A stretch of DNA of 64,000 nucleotides, from NCBI GenBank assembly GCA_029053015.1, contig JAIDHX010000017.1, positions 24,771-88,770 on the forward strand. The letters run 5' to 3'. The notes under the pieces were generated by a model that did not search any database, was not told the DNA's origin, and saw only the letters and a list, made by a program, of their open reading frames with translations. This document shows positions 58,584 to 64,000 of this stretch, one piece after another (the stretch's first letter is position 1; every line of letters starts with the position of its first letter). The stretch comes from Lachnospiraceae bacterium. GTDB taxonomy: Bacteria > Bacillota > Clostridia > Lachnospirales > Lachnospiraceae. The position numbers were made by a program, and so were the translations under genes.

Positions 58584-58612
58584 ATTATAAATGAATAAAT
58601 TCTTTTTTGCAA
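58584..58612 (-). promoter_or_regulatory. Promoter of the Rpn nuclease gene
   Basis: TTGCAA - 17 - TATAAT on the minus strand. A close copy stands at about 57021-57049 upstream of the decayed unit. Confidence 0.65.
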
Positions 58613-58660
58613 CCTCTATTTTTCGTTATAACGCACATTTTTCACTGTTCCATTCAAACT

Positions 58661-59443
58661 TTACACAAATCTCCACCTCATGCCCATCGCCGCAAAATAA
58701 CTGTTCTGGTACGCTGCGGGCATGGCCTCCATATAGGAGTCATAAAAATAAACCATGCAGTCCTTAATAAAAACAGAAGCATCATACAAATCCGCAAGAT
58801 AATTTTCAGAGGGTGGTACAAGCTGTATGAATCGCGGTGCAAGTAAAATCATCTCAATTCCTCTTGCCCACTGACTTTCAAAGACAAGCCTGATTTGTTT
58901 CGCCACCGCTTCGCTCAGATGCATGTTTTTGTCTTCTGCCACATAGTCCCCCGTTATGTAAGTAAACTCCTTTAGCACCGAGTCATGAAAGCCGCAGAAT
59001 TGTTCCATCAGATTATCGATATCCTGCTGCTCCTCCACATAATTCCAGTCGGATAATTTGGTTACAATCTTGTGAGAGCACAGCCTTTCCTTTGCAATAC
59101 AGCCTTTGGCAATCAACTCTGCCAATGCTTCTTTTTTCTCCCAGATAAATGCATAACCCCTGAAATAATGGTATTTACCGGACACGCCGACGGCGGCATT
59201 GATATGCTCCATCTCCTCCTTTTCCTTGTTTACCCATGGAAACGGCAGCGGATTTGCATCGATTTTTTCCACATATACGGGATACGGCGGCTCGGTGGAA
59301 AAATCCGTGCAGTCCACTAATACAAGAGTCTGCTCATCCTCTCTTTTTTCCACAAGGTATCTGTCAACTCCGCAATTTAAAATGCCGTATACCTCAGATA
59401 TATAATACGCTTTTTCTCTGCTGTCGTAGATTCTTGCCCTCAT
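58661..59443 (-). CDS. Hypothetical protein
   Basis: 260 residues, MRARIYDSREKAYYISEVYG and onwards, with strands LVEKREDEQTLVLVDCTDFS and an FCGFHDSVLKEFTYITGDYV segment that resembles motifs of polymorphic-toxin immunity or DUF-type proteins. No known catalytic motif, no signal peptide, no membrane segment. It is followed after about 70 bases by nothing on the same strand and lies downstream of the DUF4317 gene. I cannot assign a function. Confidence 0.65.
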   Translation of the reverse strand: MRARIYDSREKAYYISEVYGILNCGVDRYLVEKREDEQTLVLVDCTDFSTEPPYPVYVEKIDANPLPFPWVNKEKEEMEHINAAVGVSGKYHYFRGYAFIWEKKEALAELIAKGCIAKERLCSHKIVTKLSDWNYVEEQQDIDNLMEQFCGFHDSVLKEFTYITGDYVAEDKNMHLSEAVAKQIRLVFESQWARGIEMILLAPRFIQLVPPSENYLADLYDASVFIKDCMVYFYDSYMEAMPAAYQNSYFAAMGMRWRFV

Positions 59444-59516
59444 ATATTATCTCCCCTAATGCTCTTCCCCTTATATCAGCTCAGCAGCACAGCCAAGCTT
59501 TTTTCGCCTTTCCCGC

Positions 59517-60662
59517 TTACTCCTCTGTCTCTCCATTCACCGCCATACGCACGGAAATCCCGTTTACTTCAACTTCATTGTTCAGTTCGATGACAAGGCA
59601 CTGCCTGCCGTCGATAATCCTTGTCTGTACCAAATCCGTCCTCTCAGGGTTTACCTTTACAATCACGTCCGGCGTTTTGATTTCAAACTGTCTTGTGTTT
59701 GCCAGATTGGAGGCAACAAGCTGCGCCCTCTCGCCTGCTGCCGCGTCGTAACGCTCGTCAAAATCGGAGAGCCGCTCTTCCTCCACGCCGCTGTATTCCA
59801 GAAGCCGCTTCACCTCAGCCTTATCCAGCACCACAGGCTCCGGCTCATCCTTTTTCTCCTCTATCATCTCGTTTAATTTTTCGTGAATATTCTTTACCAC
59901 CTCATACTCACACTCTTCGCCCAGCGTTTCCTCCACAAGCGTCTGAAAGGTCTCCTTCTGCCCGCCTGCCGACATGGGCGGCTCACAGCCGAGCACCGGC
60001 TCTACAAAATCAAAGCGCAGTTCCTCCGGCTTTGCCGCATAGTACAGAAAGCTGTGGATATCTGTTCCCCTGTCATTGAAGGCAGGGAACAGAAAACCGA
60101 TATCCGGCATATCCACCACCCTGTCCAGGGTGCGGTTTCTAAAGGTATTGTTCTCCTCATCATAGGCAAGTCCGGGTTTGCTCAATGTAACCGGGCAGAT
60201 ACAGCATAATATGTACTCGTAGACCTCGTCGGAGGCGTCGAACATTTCCTCCCCATCCGCCGCTTTCCCGGGCACGTCGTATACTGCATGTATCAGTAAA
60301 ATCAGGTAATTCTCCACAGAATAATAATTCTCAATTACCTTGTCATAAAATTCTTCCAGCAGGGCGTCGTCCTTTAACGCCGTGTTTTTCAGCCGCAGCA
60401 GAAATTCCTGCGCGCCGCCCTGTTCCTCCGCTTCTAACGGAAATTCCATATTGAGCAGATTTCTGCCTATGCTTCCCGAGAGCGCCTTGCGGAATATATT
60501 GAAATACTTAAAAATCTCCTCCTCCGGCAGGGAGAGAAACGCCTCCTTTAACTCCGTCTTTTTATTTTTTTCCCCATCCACATAGCAGCCGCAGATACGG
60601 GTAATCGTGCACTTCTCCTGTGTAAACTGTTTCTTGATTTCCGCTATTTCCTTCTTGTTCAT
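59517..60662 (-). CDS. DUF4317 family protein
   Basis: 381 residues from the ATG at 60660-60662, eight bases after AAGGAG. Begins MNKKEIAEIKKQFTQEKCTI and RICGCYVDGEKNKKT, and has YYSVENYLILLIHAVYDVPG, YILCCICPVTLSKPGLAYDE and RVVDMPDIGFLFPAFNDRGT, the signature of DUF4317, a cytoplasmic family found nearly only in Firmicutes. Function unknown. Length is normal for the family. Confidence 0.85.
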   Translation of the reverse strand: MNKKEIAEIKKQFTQEKCTITRICGCYVDGEKNKKTELKEAFLSLPEEEIFKYFNIFRKALSGSIGRNLLNMEFPLEAEEQGGAQEFLLRLKNTALKDDALLEEFYDKVIENYYSVENYLILLIHAVYDVPGKAADGEEMFDASDEVYEYILCCICPVTLSKPGLAYDEENNTFRNRTLDRVVDMPDIGFLFPAFNDRGTDIHSFLYYAAKPEELRFDFVEPVLGCEPPMSAGGQKETFQTLVEETLGEECEYEVVKNIHEKLNEMIEEKKDEPEPVVLDKAEVKRLLEYSGVEEERLSDFDERYDAAAGERAQLVASNLANTRQFEIKTPDVIVKVNPERTDLVQTRIIDGRQCLVIELNNEVEVNGISVRMAVNGETEE

Positions 60663-60761
60663 GGTCTCCACTCCTTTATATCTCTTGTCTTTGGCCGCCT
60701 GCTTTTGCCGCCTCAGCTACCAAAAACTTTACCACAGAAATAGCCTCTTTTCAATCCAAAA

Positions 60762-61919
60762 CTAGACTGCATCCTTTTTCTTTTCTCTTCGTCCCTGCAC
60801 AAACGCCAATAGAATCCCCGCTGCAAATACGCCTATTCCAACCGCCGGTGCAGCGAGCATGGGTTTGTCGATTTCACCTAACTTAAAGCAGGCCAAGCCG
60901 CCGTACACACAGCTAAAAACAGCAACCGGAATCTGCCACGCAATAGCGCTCACATGACTGGACAGATAATTTGTAATCGCAAACACAATCAGCGAAAGTC
61001 CCACAGAAGCCAATACCATAAGCAGCAGAACGCAGACTGTATAGCTGCCCAGCGTCCATGGAAGCCACCCGATAAAGCCGCTGGCAAAACCGGAAAGCGG
61101 ACAGTTCCAGAACGCAAACACCCTGTCTATTCCGGCACAATATAGATACAGAGCGCATTCCACTGCCGCAATGCACAGAACCGTAATGACGACTGCCATC
61201 ATCCGATTTTGGTAATAGGATCTGCCTTTTCGAAAACTGTACTGTAACGCCGGCATACGGCTCCGGTTCTCGGACACCATGTACGGCATCACAAAAAAGG
61301 TGGTGCTGAGCATCATAAAAACAGCAAAACGGCGCAGCAGTTCAAAATTATACTCTGTCACATTCGAGGGAATCGGACTGTATACTTCCTTCTTGTTCCG
61401 CTCCTCTACCCTTCTCTCCGCCTGAGGCGTCAGATTCTCATATTGTCTTCCTCCCTGCTCCGCCTGTTCATAGGACTCGATATAATAATCCCATATATCG
61501 AATAGTATCAGTCTCTCCATATCCTCCCCAACAATTTTTGTCGAAACCCCTTCATACAGCTTAAACCACAGGCGGTTCTCTTCTTCCAACGACAATTCTC
61601 TTCTCTCTATCAATTTCAGAAGTTCTTTTAAGGAGTGCACATTTAACGCTGCATACTCCGGATTCTGTTCGATAAAAATATCCGTCTTCCCCGCTTCGTA
61701 TACAGGCCTCTGCCCTTTAAGCTGCTCAAATTCTTCCGGTAAAAGCGCCGTTCCGTACTGTGATACAATTTCTTCGGCCAAGTCAGCCTCCATCTGCCAG
61801 CTTCCCGCATATAACATTACATACGGCTTCAAGACGGGCAGAAAATACAACAGAAAAAATCCCAAAAGCAGAAAAAGTTTTTTTACTGTTATTATCTTTT
61901 TAAGCTCCAACATGTTCAA
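60762..61919 (-). CDS. ABC-2-type permease subunit B
   Basis: 385 residues: a first membrane segment (KKLFLLLGFFLLYFLPVLKP), a soluble extracytoplasmic part rich in charged residues (30-190), then about five segments (FAVFMMLSTTFFVMPYMV; VVITVLCIAAVECALYLYC; VCVLLLMVLASVGLSLIVFA; AAPAVGIGVFAAGILLAFVQ). It overlaps permease A by four bases and shares its topology. Probably exports peptides or lantibiotics, or serves in resistance. Confidence 0.8.
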   Translation of the reverse strand: MNMLELKKIITVKKLFLLLGFFLLYFLPVLKPYVMLYAGSWQMEADLAEEIVSQYGTALLPEEFEQLKGQRPVYEAGKTDIFIEQNPEYAALNVHSLKELLKLIERRELSLEEENRLWFKLYEGVSTKIVGEDMERLILFDIWDYYIESYEQAEQGGRQYENLTPQAERRVEERNKKEVYSPIPSNVTEYNFELLRRFAVFMMLSTTFFVMPYMVSENRSRMPALQYSFRKGRSYYQNRMMAVVITVLCIAAVECALYLYCAGIDRVFAFWNCPLSGFASGFIGWLPWTLGSYTVCVLLLMVLASVGLSLIVFAITNYLSSHVSAIAWQIPVAVFSCVYGGLACFKLGEIDKPMLAAPAVGIGVFAAGILLAFVQGRREKKKDAV

Positions 61920-63046
61920 ATATCCTCCAACTTAAATTTTTTGTACTGTCTGATAAGGAGCAGCAGCAAAAGCGCGCCCCAGAACAGGCCAAAAACCGCC
62001 TCATAGTATCTGACGGATAAAAAACCCGCTCCGCTTGCAAACCACCGCCCCGCCTTTTTCACAAACTCCACAGGCTGAAAGCGCAGTATAAAAAACAACA
62101 GGGAATCCCTTGGCGCAATCTCAGCAGCAGCCGCCGCCAGCGCGCAGCAAAAACTAATTTTAAAAAATGCCGTCACTGTCCGGTGCGTCCTTGTCACAAA
62201 GAACGCCGCCGCAATCCCAAAAAGCAGCGCCATACACACGGACAACGCTGCCTGCAGCAGCATATATGTGCTGAGGCTTATGGAAAAACGGCAGATAATG
62301 GGATAAAAGAAATGTAACATCATCATGCTGCCCACCTTCACCTGCCAGAGCTCTCCCATCCGGAACACACCTTCCGCAAGCAGAATGGTGCTGCCCCAGA
62401 GCGCCACAGCAAACAATAGTATGGTAAAAAGCGCACTCTCCGTCTGCAGCCGGTTCAGCTTTCTTCCTGTTTTTGTCGTATAGACAAGCTCCTTGGAGCG
62501 GTTGTCATAAGGCGCATTGACACAGCGCAGCATAAGCAGAACAGCCGCAAGAGAAGCCTCCACCGTGCAGGCTATCGGCAGAAAGTAAGAAAACAAGTCA
62601 AAAAAGCCCGCCGTACAAGGAACAAACAGGGAGACGGCCGTATCGTTTTTTCTGTCTCGCAAAAGCAGTTCTTCCAACGGCGCACAAGCGTTTCTGACCA
62701 TGTCCGCCGCCTTTCCCGCCAGTCTTAAATCCTCTATGAAAATTTCCGCAAAATCCGCCGCCTCAAGGTACTCTGCCATCTGGGGAACCACCTCCACGGC
62801 ATTGCGCACACTTATTTGTGCATTGCCGGGCTCTCTTCCCGCAAACGCCGCAATGATCTCTTCCTTGTTTTCTTCTGTCACATGATGGACACCATTTTCT
62901 TCAAGCCCGACAGCGGCAGCCACCATCGGCACATTCCCCCTATAATTCATGATAAACCATAAATTAACAACCAAAGCGCCCGCAAATAAAATCCAAAAAA
63001 GACGCCCCCTCAAAATCCTCTTTACCTCTTCCCTCCTACAATCCAC
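61916..63046 (-). CDS. ABC-2-type permease subunit A
   Basis: 376 residues, GTG start at 63044-63046 after AGGAGG. It has one N-terminal segment (FWILFAGALVVNLWFIMNY), an extracytoplasmic region (45-145), and about five segments further on (FFDLFSYFLPIACTVEASLA; ALFTILLFAVALWGSTILLA; MLLQAALSVCMALLFGIAAA). With the upstream ATPase and permease B it forms a heteromeric exporter. Confidence 0.8.
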   Translation of the reverse strand: MDCRREEVKRILRGRLFWILFAGALVVNLWFIMNYRGNVPMVAAAVGLEENGVHHVTEENKEEIIAAFAGREPGNAQISVRNAVEVVPQMAEYLEAADFAEIFIEDLRLAGKAADMVRNACAPLEELLLRDRKNDTAVSLFVPCTAGFFDLFSYFLPIACTVEASLAAVLLMLRCVNAPYDNRSKELVYTTKTGRKLNRLQTESALFTILLFAVALWGSTILLAEGVFRMGELWQVKVGSMMMLHFFYPIICRFSISLSTYMLLQAALSVCMALLFGIAAAFFVTRTHRTVTAFFKISFCCALAAAAAEIAPRDSLLFFILRFQPVEFVKKAGRWFASGAGFLSVRYYEAVFGLFWGALLLLLLIRQYKKFKLEDI

Positions 63047-63058
63047 GTTGTTTTCCTC

Positions 63059-63916
63059 CTATTCTTTCCCGTAGAGAAACAAAAACACATCCTCCAGCCC
63101 CGGCTTTACCGGCTGCCATCCCTGCCCGCCGTTTCGGCTGATAAATCGAATCACGATGTCCCTTCCTTCCCTGCGTCTGGAAACCACCTGATACCGCTCT
63201 TCCCAGCAGGAAAGCTCTTCTTCCCCCACCGCCGTCTCGAATATACTTCCTTCCAGCTTTTTGCAGATATTTTCCACCGTGTCGTTACAGTGTACTTTTT
63301 TGTCCTTCAGCATCACAATATGGTTGGCAATAAATTCCACATCAGAGACAATATGCGTGGAAACCAGCACGGTCTTATCCTTTGACAGAGAGGTCAGTAT
63401 TTTGCGGAAACGCATACGCTCTCCCGGGTCAAGCCCCGCCGTAGGTTCATCCAGCACCAATATCTGCGGGTCGTTTAACAGCGCCTGCGCTATTCCCACG
63501 CGCTGTATCATGCCGCCGGAAAATTTCTTCATCTTTTTGTTCTTATGCTCCGAAAGACCCACCAGCTCCAGCATCTGTCCGATTTTGTCCTGCAGTTCTC
63601 TTCGCTCCATGCCTTTTAATACCCCGATATAATGCAGATATTTTTCCGGCGTATATTCCCGGTAATAGCCAAAGTCCTGCGGCAGAAAGCCCAGCTTTTC
63701 CCGATAGAGGGCGTCCAGCTTACGGATTTCCACCCCGTCGTAAAGAATTTTTCCCTCTGTCGGAAACAGCAGGGTCGTTATCAGTTTCAGCAGCGTGGTT
63801 TTTCCCGCGCCGTTCGGCGCAAGCAGCCCATAGATACCGTTTTCAAATTCCAGATTGATGTGCTCAAGCGCAACAAAGTTTTGATAATTTTTAGTAACAT
63901 CTTGTATTTGCAGCAT
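63059..63916 (-). CDS. ABC transporter ATPase (BcrA/NatA-like)
   Basis: 285 residues. Walker A LLAPNGAGKTTLLKLITTLL, Q-loop EKLGFLPQDFGYYREYTPEK, signature FSGGMIQRVGIAQALLNDPQ, Walker B ILVLDEPTAGLDPGERMR, switch VLVSTHIVSDVEFIANHI. The tail after about 215 is diverged and typical of ABC-2 drug or peptide exporters. GAGGAG lies before the ATG. First gene of the three-gene operon. Confidence 0.92.
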   Translation of the reverse strand: MLQIQDVTKNYQNFVALEHINLEFENGIYGLLAPNGAGKTTLLKLITTLLFPTEGKILYDGVEIRKLDALYREKLGFLPQDFGYYREYTPEKYLHYIGVLKGMERRELQDKIGQMLELVGLSEHKNKKMKKFSGGMIQRVGIAQALLNDPQILVLDEPTAGLDPGERMRFRKILTSLSKDKTVLVSTHIVSDVEFIANHIVMLKDKKVHCNDTVENICKKLEGSIFETAVGEEELSCWEERYQVVSRRREGRDIVIRFISRNGGQGWQPVKPGLEDVFLFLYGKE

Positions 63917-64000
63917 TTGTATACTCCTCGTATTATATAGTAGTAGTATTTATAGTCCCTCTCCAAGGACTGTATGTTATACTGTTGAAGATACTGTGGA
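63917..64000 (-). promoter_or_regulatory. Upstream region of the ABC-2 operon
   Basis: On the minus strand a TATAAT lies at about 63935-63940 within TACTACTACTATATAATACG, followed by the ribosome site. No convincing -35 is visible at normal spacing, so the promoter may need an activator. A partial dyad (TATAGTAGTAGTATTTATA) overlaps it. Confidence 0.4.

Overview
The window comes from a low-to-medium GC Gram-positive bacterium, most likely a butyrate-producing member of the Lachnospiraceae (Clostridia). The reasons are a complete thl-crt-hbd-bcd-etfB-etfA operon, a long-form Hpf, an archaeal-type AspRS, a DUF4317 protein, Firmicute-style Shine-Dalgarno sites with many TTG starts, and a tailed phage of the clostridial SPP1-portal/MuF type. 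No rRNA, tRNA or CRISPR array was seen.

Region 1 (1-22.6 kb) is the right-hand part of a siphovirus-like prophage. Its left end lies outside the window. Leftward genes run from an early promoter at 17.7 kb through small early genes, a DnaD-like replication protein, an RNase H-like protein, an orphan cytosine methyltransferase, an HNH protein, a PAPS-reductase-like protein, a late regulator, terminase, portal, a MuF-type minor capsid protein with a JAB-like C-terminal domain, scaffold, capsid, connectors, tail tube and tail chaperones, ending at the start of the tape measure gene. Rightward from the repressor lie lysogenic-conversion cassettes with duplicated promoters, then a large serine recombinase. 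The recombinase stop is 20 bp from an in-frame 3' fragment of feoB, so the phage has very probably split the host ferrous-iron transporter gene.

Region 2 (23.5-38.7 kb) is host core: butyrate synthesis, RarA, an M23 peptidase, a PfkB sugar kinase, Hpf, an NlpC/P60 hydrolase, thioredoxin reductase and AspRS. The aspS leader carries a consensus promoter, a 15-residue leader peptide with three consecutive Asp codons, and mutually exclusive hairpins. It looks like a ribosome-dependent attenuator rather than a T-box.

Region 3 (38.7-46.4 kb) is the most unusual block. One operon encodes a membrane-anchored redoxin with two CxxC centres, a MacB/LolD-like ATPase, two FtsX-type permeases, three paralogous beta-propeller lipoproteins (all with TTG starts) and a 92-residue secreted protein whose mature part has six cysteines. 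It reads as an export/folding/sensing system for a disulfide-rich peptide. A FtsX tail remnant and a duplicated hairpin element record rearrangement inside it.

Region 4 (46.4-64 kb) holds an SDR oxidoreductase, a CorC/HlyC-type protein, a tandem PII-like protein next to a DUF1538 membrane protein, and a Ca2+-type P-ATPase flanked by two roughly 210-bp structured repeats with compensatory changes. After these come a solo ABC exporter, two copies (one decayed) of an Rpn-family nuclease unit with inverted repeats, an MGMT-like protein, hypothetical proteins and a three-gene ABC-2 export operon. Four small genes carry apparent single-base indels in or beside short homopolymers, which may be real decay or sequence error.
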